Source of the DNA: Trichoplax sp. H2
Taxonomy: Eukaryota > Placozoa > Uniplacotomia > Trichoplacea
Assembly: GCA_003344405.1 (NCBI GenBank)
Contig: NOWV01000002.1
Coordinates: 1,054,001 to 1,118,000 of the forward strand
DNA length: 64,000 bases
Direction: 5' to 3'
Position 1 is the first letter of the stretch, and the number at the start of each line of letters is the position of its first letter. A model generated the notes under the pieces. It did not search any database and was not told the DNA's origin. It worked only from the letters and a program-made list of their open reading frames with translations. Shown one piece after another: positions 19,951 through 33,548 of this stretch. Both the position numbers and the translations under genes were made by a program.

Positions 19951-22900
19951 AAACTCAGCAGTAGGTAATAAGATTTAGCTTACTTAGTTTATAATAAAAG
20001 AAGATGAATATCCGCGTTATAAAAAATAACACGGCGTATCAAAGAAACTTGAACTGAAAATCTACAAATATATATATTGTTATATATAAATATACCATGG
20101 TTTGTTCCTTTGAGTCTAACAGTGTGTATGAGAATTTAGCTCAATTAGAAATCAATAACAAAAGTAAGCGTTATCTCGCGTGAAAAAGCATAATGTAAAG
20201 AAGTAAAACTAAATAATATGTGCTTATATAGTAATACTAAAACAAATATAAGAAAAGAAAATTATGTATAAACATGGCAGACTAAAGAATCTTCTGTATA
20301 TAACAAAAACAAGAACTAATAGATGTATAAAATACATACAAAGTATAGACTGATATATACTCCCTTAAGTATAATAATTAAAATTTAGATTAGCTGATTT
20401 AGTAATCTTCACAACCATTTTGTCTGCAGTTAAATGATATACCGTAGAATATACAATCTAAGATTCCTAGTTCAGTTAGTAAAAATAAATATAAGGAACC
20501 TGCATATATGCATATCAGTAATATGTCAGATCATCGATTCGTAAATTATCTGATCGACTTTAAATAGACCGGATATATTACTTATATATAACATATACTG
20601 TGTTATTTTACTCCTTAGACTGATAATGCATACTGTATTTTGCATATACATTTACTGTTGCATATAGGCGTATAGATACTGTGCAAACAAAAGCAATACT
20701 AATAATCTCTAGTATAGCATTATACATCCTAGGATATTTTGCCTATAAGTATACAGTTTATAATAGTGCTATAACTTTTATCACCACGATAGCAGACTAT
20801 ATAGGCGTTATGTAAAGAGAATTCAAATCTCAATTTCTATTCACTGATGAAGACAATACGTGTATGGATAGAAAACTTTACAAAAATAATCTTTCTTTTA
20901 TTTAGATTAAAAAAGTATTTTACTCAATATTGTACAAATGATGAAATTAATTAACATCCATAAGAGATATGATATAATACAAAAAATATAAATTGCCAGA
21001 AGCGATACTATACTAATTATCCGCTTTAACTAAGAGCAGGATATACTTATCATTCGTCGAGTATTACTTGCCTTGAAATTGAGACTATATCCATAATAGG
21101 AATTTTTAAGTAAATAAAATAGGATATTATAAATGATAAGGAGGGGTAAATAATGAAGAGGGAAATAAAAGTAATAATGTAGCTTGTGTAGGTGTGAGCA
21201 AGTGAAGGCAAGAAAAGGATCCTTAACAACAACTAATTATAGCTGTATAATTAAATGATTACCTCTATATCACTATTACTATAGTGATAAATAGGTAGCC
21301 AAAAATCTATTACTCTATAGCCGACAGCAAACCATTATCGCTTTATAGAGATATCCACCTATTTATACGTGTACGCAGATTAACATGTACCCTAGACATC
21401 CTTATATAGAAATATACAGTATAATAAGCAAAGTAACTAATTCCGGTGATACAATAAATAGGCAATTTTATCTACAAATATAGATAGATACGGTCATTTA
21501 GATTCATAAAGATTAACGATTAGCTACTAGTGCTTAATATTTACACTACAAATCAGTCTGTAAAGTAAACGAAAACTGAATAATGATAGTGCTACACTTT
21601 ACTTTATTGAGCAGATTTAAGTTACTAAATAACTATCCTGGAATATAATTTCCTCTCGGTGTGGCAACAAAGCTATCTATAATTAATTTATTCTATTCGT
21701 TTTAAAGTTTACAATACTAACAAGCAGTTTTACGCCATCGAACCGATTTTTGTAACTTTACAAAAGTAAAAATAAAATATAATTAGATATTCTCTTGGCT
21801 CTGACTGGTTTAGTAAATACTTAAATTCTACTATAAACTGGTTAAATTCATTTTTCAGTATGAATAATTAATCACCGTAACGATGAAGTAGAATATGTTG
21901 CATAGCACTATTAAGCTAAGTATTGTAAGACGGCATAATATTTTTTTGTTTTTTTATTATCTGTTTTAGTCCGAATTATCCCGTAGCAGACGTGATTTCT
22001 TACTTATTATTAAAATACAGACAATACGCAAAATTTTGAAAGATCATGAACATACTCTTTCTGAAATGCGTCCTCATAATGCTGCGTTAATAAATTTATT
22101 GTTAAATTCATGATATATTTTACCTATGCTTGTACAGGAAATTGATTCTCTTTATAGACGCAATTTGGTCAATCAATTAAATTATTGAAATTTATAAGAA
22201 TATATGCGTCGCCAAAACTCTGTATATGCGTATAATCTATTTTCGTTGCTAATCATGTCAATTTAATAATAGGTTACTTCGTTCACCTACAAAATAAAAA
22301 AAGTGGAATATTTAATAAATTTTAAATTATTGTTCATGAGAAATAAACTGAAAATTATCTGCCACCAACCGTTCTCTAGAATCGAAAAATCAATTTGGCC
22401 ACTTCAGTTACGAAATATTTTAAATCATTAAAATTTTAACCGAATATCTTTCGCAGCAGACTATCCTATATTATTTATTACCCATCGTCACTTACTTCAT
22501 AAAAAAATCAATACTCAATAGACATAATATCAAGATATTTTTGCTTATTTAAGAATTTTACCACGGACAACCGTATCATACTGCCGAATAGAAGTCTTTG
22601 TTGCGATTGCTTTTATTCGATCAAACAATATCAAATTAAATCAATTATATTACAGTATATGAGTTGTAGATATTTCTCTTGTAATAAAGGTCAGACATTG
22701 TTCAATAACCTCTGTCATAAGAGATTATCATTTGAGTTATTTTGGAAACGATATGATTATCCATCATGGAGACATGAAAGCTGCCAAAGACTTCATCTTT
22801 TTTTATAATCTTTAGCTAGAAAAATTAAAGAGTTAGGCATGAATTACAAAAAATCATTGCCATATCTAAAAAACTTCTAAGAGCGTTTTAACTAAATAAA

Positions 22901-25900
22901 GCTAGTTTTCGCTTCTTATATTGCCCAACTAAAAAGCTATTGATTATTTGATCATTATTGTATGCATCACTGCTGCGAATTATCAGACATAGACATTCTA
23001 GTTAATAAGATTATTAATGCAACTCGCATCATATTGACATAATAAACACAAATAATAATTTAATCTTTATAATAATGCAATTCATAGGTTATGTGGAATC
23101 GTAGACAACATACTTAATAGTTTCCGTCCTGAAGTTTTTGTTATTTAACAAAAGTAGTTAATTTTTTGTGTTTGGAGTAAAAAGAATATGCAGTACGAAA
23201 CTAGAAACTCAAGAGTAGTAGAACTTAAATTAGGATGTTGCCAGGTTTTAGCTAAAGGAAATTAAGACGTGCTTTTTTGCAATGAAATAAATTTAATACT
23301 TAAAGAAATCAATTGATTCTGAGTAAACTTATTTTTAAACAATAATTCAAAACTATATGTTTAGTTCCCTTTATTTATTATCTCATACTACACTTAAACT
23401 TATAAAGTTATATTGGTAGTAACAACAGAATTTTTAATATAATTTCCAATTTTTAGTCTTTTTCGCGGTTTGTAAAGTAGTAGTAACGGATTTATATCGA
23501 AATTTAAATCATAGAATAACTAAGATTGATCAAAACTACAGATTAAGTAATTAGTTAATAACTTCTTGCATACATATAACACTCATAATTGCCTTATATT
23601 CTCTAGGATTAGTAGTTTACAGTGTCGTACAAAAATATAACTTTGAAATCGCTTCCATTTCAGTAAGAATCATATCATTATATTCATAAGAGTCACTTAA
23701 ATACCAAAAATAGATCTAAATTCCGAACAATAATGCCAAAATAAAATCTTTATATGCATAAACCATGGTTGTATTTGATCGAATCTAATGCAAAAAATAA
23801 ATTCTACCGATGCGTATTTTCTATTACTACGGTCGAAATATTTACATATTGTACTTCAATGCATTGCCTGTACATCATATCAATAATCATAGCTTCTAAT
23901 TTTAATCTTTATTCATTCTAATTCTCAATCACCTTTAAAAATATCTGGAAGGCCTTTATAAACATCGGTCCTCGGCATTAGCTACAATTCCTACCCATCA
24001 TTTCTGAACATGTGAAATAAAAGTATCTCACAATTATTCTATGCAATCTAGTCCAACTCTCATAAAACAATTGTCTCAGGCAGACTTTTATTGCATAGTT
24101 AAGAATCGTAGAGCAATAGTTAACAAGAACGAGAATCTAATCTAAAGTATCCTGAGCTTCAAAAAAAGTGAAGTCTAGCCTCCAAGCTTATCTATGTAGT
24201 TCTTAAATACATTTCGTTTAATCTATTTTCGGTAATAAATTTTTTTACGATGAGACTTGATTCATTAAACAGAAAACTTTTCCTCAAATAGATCATCAAT
24301 ATGTTTTACATTACTAACCAATCCGCTAGAAAAATCATTACTCTTCGATCAATGTCCGTATTCATAATTATAGGATATCAAGTCACATAAACCAATATAG
24401 CATAGCTAGCTGGCTGCCTAATATTACTAATCAACAATTTCTAATATAATGTGGTGATTAGCAATCATCTAATATCAGGATCACGATAATATCTATTCTT
24501 AGGGACCTAATTATATCAAGTGTAGCTATCAAAACACTATCAAATATGGGGTGCATCACAACAACATGGTATAGGGCCTATATTATAATAGTATAGGCAG
24601 CGTAACAAATTACAGGATTATCAAGACTAATTATTAATGGCATATCAGATTATCTCGACGAATGAGCTATTTTTGGTCTAAGTTATGCATGACATCGAAT
24701 AGCAGTTTTATTACTTTTAAATCTGCTCGTAATCCTTACATTAATATGATTCATTGTAAAGTTAAGTTCTGCAATAATATTAAATCATCGCCTTATATTA
24801 TCATGTCTATCGCACAAGAAAAAGCAATATGAATGGGTATAAAATTACTATTTTAAATAGATATCGTCATTATTTTAACTATTTCCCTTTCATGTATACA
24901 GTTTGAAAGAAATATGGACTGGAAACGTAAGAGCAACGGCATCTTAAATGCTAACAACCTATTGTAATTGCTTAAAATTTATACCTGATTTTACTCTTAC
25001 AAAGAGTAATATTAGCTTGTAATAAGTAAAGTCGTATAAATCGCAATTTTTAATATTCTAGCTGAGTATATTTTGAAATGGACGATTATAATCTGAATAC
25101 CGAATAATTACCGAAGATGCCCTATCAAAGATTCTTAATCGGTATAAAATATCTAAATTTAATCATATGAGGATGAACTGAACTCAGGCAGCATAGATAA
25201 TTGACAAGTATATTCCTTCATGAATCTTAACATACTGTTCTTACTTTTAGTAACAAATGACATAGAACATATCTAGAACCCGCGAAATAATGACAAATAA
25301 GAACAGCAAGTCATCTCTAGTAAGTATAGACTAGCCTTTACGGTAATATATGGTATATAAAATATCCAATTAGCAATCGCAACGTATACTCTTCGTTCTT
25401 AACGACGAAATTAAGGAGCTTACAAATTAGCTTGATAGATCAGATGTATACGTATATAACAATTATTTTGCATGTATATTATATCGATTTATAAGCGATA
25501 GATTGTAGTAACTGTCAATCTGTAATGGTAAAAAAATTTTAACGGAATTTAAGCTGGGCTTAGATTTTTCGTGTAATCATTTAACTAATCATAGTCCGTA
25601 GTATTATGACCGAAAAACTAAAAAAAAAATGATAATCATAGCCAATATCTTATACTATAAACAGGAAACCATTGCCGGCACCTTAAGTTAGCAATATTCT
25701 CCAGTTAAATTTAAATATTATCAAAGTAACTTGCGATAATGTAATTGCTATTAGATTACAAACTCCAGTATCTGATCGTTAAGAATTATTTATTACGCGA
25801 ATCAATGAAGAATCAAATTAAATAATTCCTATTTCAAGGGAATGATATTAACGGGACTTCATAGTTAATGGTTATGGCGTATTTTCTTTAATAATAATGA

Positions 25901-28900
25901 ACATATATTCTACTAAACTATCATACAGCACTGTAGTCGTATCATTATGATGTCTCTATTGGGTTCCCTATGACTTCCAGAGGACAATTTTCAGACACTC
26001 CATTTCTTTCGCTCTAGCTATCGATAATACAGTTCCGTATTAAAGGTCGCCTTATTGCAGAATAATTTCTAGATTGTACCTTGTACAGTTGCATAAACTA
26101 TTTGTTTCCAATTTTTCTATTTATCTATATTAACAAGTGCAATATTTACGTCAAATAAAGATCGATTTCTACTTAAATATCATTGATTCTAGATTATCCG
26201 CTCTTCTAATATGTAGTAGAAAGTTAAAATTATTGATGTTATGATTCTAGTCATGTGGAAAAGAAAATAAATCGTTTAGTGATTTTTAGTCAGAAAAGTC
26301 AACAGTGGGTATAAATTAACCGTACTGTAATCATTGGCAGTATTATTTTCTTACGCAAAATCCATTCCAAAGTTCAAGATGATAAAAATAAATTAATAAA
26401 TATTACGAATTATGATAATATCACATTTATGGAATGTGAATGGAAATTGCAATTCAACTTTAGCCTTACTAAATATTGATTTAATTTTACTTATTCTCAC
26501 TTCAATCGCAAATCAAATAAATCGATTTAGCTAAAAGATTTACCCCTGCTTTTAAGTCTGAAGGTATGGATAACTCAATATCTCTAAATTGATGATTATC
26601 TTAGTCTTTCAATATAGACAGTTAAAAAAAACTCTAATCTTGCAAATATTCTTAGAAAGGTTTCAAATAAATTTTTTAGCAACTGATCGAAGCATTATGG
26701 TGCTACATTTTGTACAAAAAGCATACATCATTTTCTACATTAAGTAGCAACTATCGCTACTCTATTTTTTTTATATTTTCTTTTAATGGGTCTTACCTAC
26801 AGTATTACTGTAGTTTAAATAACTTAATGGATAATGGTTTATTTACAACTGATACTTTTATGCAAAGTATATTCGTTAAAGCTACTGCTACGTCCATAAA
26901 TGGACGTAAGAAACAGATTGTATAGAGTAAATTTATAGTAAACCAAAAATTTATTTGCATCGATACTTTGGAATTGATCATATCGTATCCTAAATCTTTT
27001 AATATAGTTGACTAGCTTGATGAAATGGATATTTGAGAGAGTAAGCTTGCAATCAATGTCAAGCATTCGCTTACAAATAAACATTTGTGTAAAACAGCTA
27101 TTACCGCCAACATATTTCATGGCTGCAAAATAGTCAGCTATGTTTAATACTCTACCCTACTACTGTCAGCTATGTTTACATAAATAACTATTGATGAGAG
27201 CTACATTTACAATATCATTTTAGCAATGGCTATATTTGAATTCAGATACGTCTAATTCCGCATTGTTGGCTAAATACGGTAGCAATGAAGAAGATAGGTA
27301 CTGCAAATAGATAATAACGTATGCTGAGCATTAGCGAGCATAGCATCAATTAGACAGAAATCTCATTCGAACGGCAAGCTATGCGAGTTAGGCAAGTTAT
27401 AACTATTACCCTCATAGCATAAGCAGCTAAAGGAAATTTCTTCTAGACAATTTAGTACAGTAAGATAGTTTTAAAATCAACACGTAACGGAAGAGAGATC
27501 GTGAGCTCTATAGCTGTAGCTGAAAACGTGGACCAAGCTATACATATAGTAATTTATCGTTAGTTTATTGACATCAAAATTTACCGATAGTCTGTAAGAC
27601 TAGAGATGTTTCAATACGCTGTGTACAGGTAAAACAGAATTTGATGCTTCGCTAAACCGAGCAGCAATTTAGATTAAGCTTAGGTGTGCTAGATAAATCT
27701 AGCAAGATTCAACAATTTAGTGCTACCTCCTGAACAATAGACTATCGACAACTGGCATATTAAGCTTCTTTAGAGAATTAAATAGAAAGAAAGATTGTTT
27801 GTACAGAATTAATCAGAGCAATGTACCTTACTAATTTTAACTGCAACATCAATAGCAATCATCGATTTAATGCAGTTTGCATAATTATTAATTTACCATT
27901 TAGCTATTGGTGCTACAAGTTACTTACTTGACTAGGGTTATGGCTTGTTGAAATAGTGAGAGCTATAACGGAGATAATTTTATGGTTTGGAAAAAAGTAA
28001 ATTTACAGCTACCAACCCAAAACGAATTGCTTTTACATCATCGATATAATAATGTTGAAGTAATCTCAAGTTTTATTGATTTTCCATCTAAACTTTAATC
28101 ACCTATATAATTATTTTTAAAGGATAAAAAGCCTACCAGCAAACGTCTAAATCCTAAGATGCCGAGAAATACTAGCTCTAGGCATAGATCAAAACCAAGC
28201 AAAGGTAAAGACCTGTAATGAGGCTATCATCTCACAGTATAAGTCAAATATGTGATAATAAATGATTTTAAGTGTAATATTTATAATCAATTGGAAATGT
28301 TTCAAGTACTTTCCGATTTCATGACATCAAAATTGAGCTGTATTAGGGATTGAAAATGCTAGCACCTAAATTTTCAAGATTAATTATTTTGAGCACGTAC
28401 AACTCCAGTTTAATGATATGCACATCAAGACAGGGAGATTAATTCTAGACCTACATTAAATGATATGCATCGATTCTGCATACTACAAAGATAAATCTTA
28501 TCAGAGGATACAGAAGTATTTTACTTACCTCTATAGGTGCTAAGTATCTAAAGTTTCAAAACAATTTTTACTCAATTATAGAGCTAAATATGGAACTGAA
28601 TCGAGATATGTAGCAAATGTTGTACTATATAATTACTGTAAAAGTAGTTCAGTAACCCATGTACAATGAAAGAAATATCGTCTTCGTATCGTTTGACATT
28701 GATAAGTTATCTATAAATTAATATATTCAAGATTAAAAAATATATAATTAAGGTAATCTTCTCTGTCAGTTACTCTAAAATGCTCTCTATCATTAACTCC
28801 ATACTTTGTTGTGGATACTGTTGCGTAAAAATTTAAAACTAGAGTAACATAACTGATGATTTAGTCAGAATGCATCAATATCATTTAAATCTCCAATAAC

Positions 28901-29039
28901 ATCAGTTTATTATTTATTTTAAATTCTTCTGATAAAATTTACTTACTATTTAAGTGTTAAATAGGCTTAATGAATTGATATAACGAACCTTAATTCATCT
29001 GCGATGCTTGATTGGGATATTATGCAAATAAAAACTTAG
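19951..29039. other. Nine-kilobase AT-rich region without a recognised gene
   Basis: Very AT-rich, with stop codons in all frames and almost none of the GTACW islands found elsewhere in the window. Apart from a possible decayed coding stretch at 21970-22266, I see no supported gene. An unidentified first exon of the atlastin gene is expected somewhere upstream of 29040, probably in this region. Open stretches at 26710-26925 (+) and 26839-27120 (-) overlap each other and match nothing I know. Confidence 0.5.
21970..22266 (+). pseudogene. Possible decayed coding stretch
   Basis: After a good-looking acceptor (TTTTAG at 21964-21969) one frame reads 47 residues of normal-looking composition. It then continues in the same frame through stops at 22111, 22186 and 22195 with plausible protein composition between them. 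No family recognised. It could be a dead exon or chance in AT-rich DNA; I favour neither strongly. Confidence 0.2.
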
Positions 29040-32000
29040 GTGAAGCCGTTCAAATTGTATCATCCACTGGCAAGCATACGTTCTCCCTAAATCATCGTGC
29101 TTTGATGAAGATTCTATTGACCAAGGAATTAAAAAACGTTCATGTTGTTTTGATATCTGTAGCTGGTGCATTTCGTGGAGGCAAATCTTTTCTTCTAAAT
29201 TTCATTTTACATTATCTAATTACTAATGTAAGTTGATAAGAGTAAATTTGTGCTAAGCTGGAAGTAATTTAATCATACGATTGTAATTGCTGTTGCAATT
29301 GTTACCCAATATCAGTACTAGAAAATTAGATTAACTTGATTTTAACCGCACTAGATCAATTACAGTATTTTTCTGAAATGTTGGTGATGTGATCTCCTAT
29401 ATTAGCTAATCTTTTTCGTAGCAAACGTATAAAATATAAAATACAATATTGTTATAATAACGTACGAGCTTTATTAAATCGTCATCAGCAGTTGTTAACG
29501 ATATTTATTTTATAGGAAATTGCTACTTCTTGTTCTGATACATCCGACGGATTTGCTTGGTCGGTTGGTTCCAATCGTCATACTACCGGCATTTGGCTTT
29601 GGAATAAACCAATTATGTATAAATTATCCAATGGGCAACAGGTTAGTTAGCTATACCATTAATCTTCATCTAAAATTAAAAACTCGTTATTGTGATAAAA
29701 ATAAAATACAGTATTCTAATCATAAATTTATTTTAATTCTCTATTAACATTGACTAATTTTCATACTTTAATTGCCTTACAGATAGCAATATTGCTAATG
29801 GATACTCAAGGTGTCTTTGATTCTAAAAGTATAATCAAAGAATGTGCTACTATTTTTGCTTTAAGCACTTTATTAAGTTCCGTACAGGTAGGAAAATTGT
29901 ATGACATTAATAAACAGCTTACGAATATCGTTAATGAAATGATCACAAATAAAAATCTATTTTAATCTGTCCTGGATATAACGCAAGTATTCATTCAAGT
30001 GCCTCTATCATATTGTTTTTCTTGCATTTGTTACGAAATTGTGTTTAGATCTATAACTTACCTGGCAATATTCAAGATGACGATTTACAATTTTTGCAGG
30101 TCGGTCATAAGGAAGTATATTTGTTGCTTTCCTCTATACAGTAAAATAGATATCTTTATGATATTGTGAAATGAAAGTATTGGATAACATTAATTAAGTG
30201 AACAAGAATGTATTGCTACAGGTGTTTACGGAATATGGACGATTAGCGTTAAAAGAAACCAATCAAACACCTTTTCAAGTATGCCACTTATGAATAGGTT
30301 TCATTCCTATACGTACACGTATATCATGATCGGCCTTTAAGAGATTTTTAAACGATATCATGGCAATATTAACTGTAATCGTGATCATTATTTGAAGTAG
30401 TTTGATAATGTAATTTTGCTGCCTACATATATCGCGAAACATTATTAGCGAAATTTATTATTATTAGACCTTGCATATCTTGGTGAGAGATTGGTCATAT
30501 CCATATGAATACGCTTATGGCAAGGATGGAGGCCAGAAATTACTCGAAGACTGCATGAAGGTATAGTTACGATTTCAACGATGATTTGAACGTCACTACT
30601 TTTTTGCTACTAATTTAGGAAACATTTATGATTGAGATCATTGCCACAATTACTTATTTATGTATCAGCAAGGGGACACGTTGAATTCTTTTCTGACATC
30701 AAACTAGATTGCTATCAGCTACCGTATTTTTGCAAGCAGGTTTCTAAATTTAAAAAATAACTGATGATCTGCTCTTACACTGCAATAATCCACTTATAAT
30801 TACTACGAGTATATAAGTATTGCACATTGAGTTATCAGTTGTAGAAAGAAAATTTTATAAACTTAACGTATCTGAGATCTGCTTAGTTTAGCTACACAGA
30901 CAAAGGAAGCTTTCAATATGAAAAAAGTTATTTCATAGTTTAAAGTTGGATGATAATAAACCTGCAAGACATACTACGAGTTATGATAGATACGTCTATG
31001 CTAAGAATTATGTAGAGGCACTTGATTAGATAAAATAAGTTGTAAACGATGATAAAGGTAAAGATGGCTTTTAATTATCGGTAGGTGAATAGAAATTTAG
31101 CTGAGGAAAAAAAGCAATTAAGAATTCATCTTCAGTCTTGCTACGAGAAAATTACATGCTTTCTATTGCCTCATCCTGGTTTTAAGGTCGCCACTGATCC
31201 CAAATTTAGAGGAGAGTTATCAGGTTTACAGATACAGTAGATTCAATTCTTCTTATAAATAAATAAACTAGTCCAGATATCTGAGAATATTTTATCTATG
31301 CATTAATGTCTAGATAATGTTCGTAACTACATTATAAAATGTGCAAAATAGATAAAATTTTCACTGGTTTTCGCTTCTACTTAAATATTTATGCTATGAT
31401 TTATTTTTATGACATGTCAAACGTTCTAATTAAATGAGAAAAGTTATACATTATTGTTTACTATTACAGATATCGAGCCAGAGTTTGTTAATCATGTGCA
31501 AGAGCTACTTAAATATTTGATCGATGAAGAGAATTTAACGCCTAAGAAAGTTAACGGCCGCCTCATTACATGTAGAGATCTTTTTCATTACTTTAAGGTC
31601 AGTAATACTAAGTTAAGTATTGATAATATGGTTTACATCTATTTAGGAGTTACTATATGTCGACTGATTGAATAAATAAATGAATTCATTTAATACGACA
31701 TCCACCATACAGAATAAACATCATCATCTTAAAAAAAAATTGAATTATAATGCTTTACTTACTATTGAATTAAGTCAATTATGATTGATAATGATGAATT
31801 GAATAAATTAGAAAATATAACAATATCATAGTTTCGATGATGGATACTCGTACAACACCTAGGATATGCCTGTTTGTCTATCTAATAATGGTATAATTGT
31901 TTGGTTTAGGTATTTATGGACATCTATGCTGACGATCAGATACCATCACCGAAAACGATTTTTCTGGTTGGTATCTTCAATTGCGATGCTACTTATTAAC

Positions 32001-32800
32001 GAATCTCATAAGAGAATATTAGCTACTTCTATGAACGTTGCTCAATGAGTCAATTTATACATAATATTAATTGAATTAAATATACTACCATTACTACACA
32101 ACGATACCCATTACAATGCTGCTAATTTTAAAGTTGTTTCAATATTTTAATCTATTCGCATTAGAATTAATAGCGACATGGATTCTCTATATTGTATAAA
32201 ACCATTCCATTTGTTTGTATAGGCTTATTTGGGAAGTGACTGTTAAAATGTTTTTCTTTGACTCTAGGCTACCGCTGAAGCTAATCATATTTCTGCAGTG
32301 ATGACTGCCAGAGATTATTACAATAAGGAAATAGAAAAGGTAAAGGATATTTTAGACGCGATTAATATTAGCATGACGCTATCGAGTAATCCATAATTTA
32401 AATTGATAATATCATCAAGATTTGTGGGCCGACGAGATCTTACGTTTCTCCGGATGCTTTATTGAAAGAGCATCGGCGTATAGTTGAAAGTGCAATTCAA
32501 TGTTATAAAAAAATACCCAAGATTGGAGAACAGGAGCTTGGTCACTCTTATCTTAACAACTTGAAAGATCAGTTGCAAAAAGAACTGAAAATGATCATGA
32601 AAAGGAATGAAGTCAAAGGAAGGAGGCTGTTGACTTCCTTTCAACCCATGACTATCTTATTCATTATTATTTTTGTAATCATAGCCGTCCAAGCTACCGG
32701 AATTATTCGGCTGTTACTTCATCATATCTTTTCCTCAGAAAGCCTGTTGATCATTATCTTTGTTCTCCTACTTGTGTTTGTTTTAAAATCCTCAGATTAA
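29040..32800 (+). CDS. ATL: Atlastin-type dynamin-like GTPase (5' exon not found)
   Basis: ER membrane GTPase that tethers and fuses tubules into three-way junctions. Exons by homology and splice sites: 29040-29227, 29516-29641, 29783-29887, 30049-30099, 30222-30278, 30468-30560, 31085-31223, 31470-31597, 31910-31966, 32268-32339, 32420-32800. Phases close at every junction, giving 465 aa. The first listed exon begins one base into a codon and has an in-frame stop just upstream (29009), so a separate 5' exon with the start codon must exist. Seen: P-loop GAFRGGKS with the regulatory Arg, switch I Thr in HTTGIW, DTQG, and the RD motif in [11 protein letters not shown] helical middle domain ([20 protein letters not shown]) follows, then two hydrophobic segments in the last exon. 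The protein ends a few residues after the second membrane segment, so the cytosolic amphipathic tail of animal atlastins is absent from this model. Confidence 0.93.
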
Positions 32801-32805
32801 ATAAA
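32800..32805 (+). promoter_or_regulatory. Candidate poly(A) signal overlapping the atlastin stop
   Basis: AATAAA starts on the last base of the TAA stop codon (32798-32800). If used, the 3' untranslated region would be only a few tens of bases. The hexamer is common by chance in AT-rich DNA. Confidence 0.3.
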
Positions 32806-32968
32806 TTTTTATCTACTGTTGGCGTGATGTATCTTCTTTATTACAGCCAGGTATTGTAGGCAGACTATTTCCTAGAAAGGGCAAACAATTCGTTTGATTA
32901 AAATTACCCTTACCTATCTTACTGTGGCCATCGGTAGCTAGTGGTTGCAGTAAGCAGGAAGTAGACCA

Positions 32969-33146
32969 GAAAAAGATTGGTACTTCACCTTCGTCTCAAC
33001 CTGGCTCTCCATCAAAAATTTGTAATTCTTCCCTTCCCGGCTTTAACCTAGCTCTATCCCCAGGAAAACAAATTCGTACTTCTCCCCGGCTTAATCTAGC
33101 TCTCCCAATAAAAAAAATTGTACTTCTCTCCCCTGGCTTAACTAAG
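32969..33146. repeat. Minisatellite of ~45-52 bp units
   Basis: Four imperfect direct copies beginning near 32969, 33013, 33064 and 33110. Each has the pattern A-run, TTGTACTTCT, CCCCGGCTTAACCT, AGCTCTCCC. The last copy runs into the hairpin at 33147. The C/T-rich composition is unlike the surrounding AT-rich DNA. Confidence 0.7.
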
Positions 33147-33193
33147 CCATGGACTACTAGAAAAACACCGGCATTTTTTCTAGTAGTCCATGG
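33147..33193. repeat. Perfect 19-bp hairpin, 9-nt loop
   Basis: Arms 33147-33165 and 33175-33193 are exact reverse complements (outer end CCATGGACTACTAG). The loop is 33166-33174. The same outer motif recurs at 33511, in reverse at 33432 and 33539, and near 57183-57580. Confidence 0.9.
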
Positions 33194-33431
33194 CCCAGCT
33201 CTCCACCCCGAAGAAATGAACTTATGCTCATCCGCCATAACCTTGCTCTGCCTCCCTGCAGTAAGATAGTGTAACACGATCACCGCAACGTCAATCACGA
33301 GATGCTTCAATAGCAATACACAACGCAATAACACTATGACACCAGTGTAACATCAACACATACTGTACTGTAGGACGATAGCACGACGCGGCAAAACGAT
33401 CGACCAATCGGCTTGGTGTACAAATACACTC

Positions 33432-33519
33432 GTAGTCCATCGATCGTGCTACTGCAATCGTGTTTCGTGCGTGACACAGACTTTGTAACACGATTGCATT
33501 AGCACGATCGATGGACTAC
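33432..33519. repeat. 33-bp hairpin with one mismatch, 22-nt loop
   Basis: Arms 33432-33464 and 33487-33519 pair at 32 of 33 positions (outer end GTAGTCCATCGATCG). It shares the outer TAGTCCAT/ATGGACTA motif with the smaller hairpin 240 bases upstream. No protein-coding potential is visible within. Confidence 0.9.
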
Positions 33520-33548
33520 TAAACAAGGTCTTTTCTGGTAGTCCATCG

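Larger units (their letters stand above)
33147..33548. mobile_element. Possible ~400-bp foldback element bounded by CATGGACTA
   Basis: A stretch beginning CCATGGACTACTAG and ending TAGTCCATCG, containing both hairpins. A second locus at 57183-57580 has almost the same length, inverted CATGGACTA ends and a similar left end. No target-site duplication or transposase is seen, so this is inference from shared ends and size. Confidence 0.4.

Noticed and set aside
27982-28098. 38-residue ATG frame (MVWKKVNLQLPTQ...)
   Set aside because: Too short, no family and no splice support tying it to the atlastin gene; its internal GTAAAT donor would leave the wrong phase for the atlastin exon at 29040.
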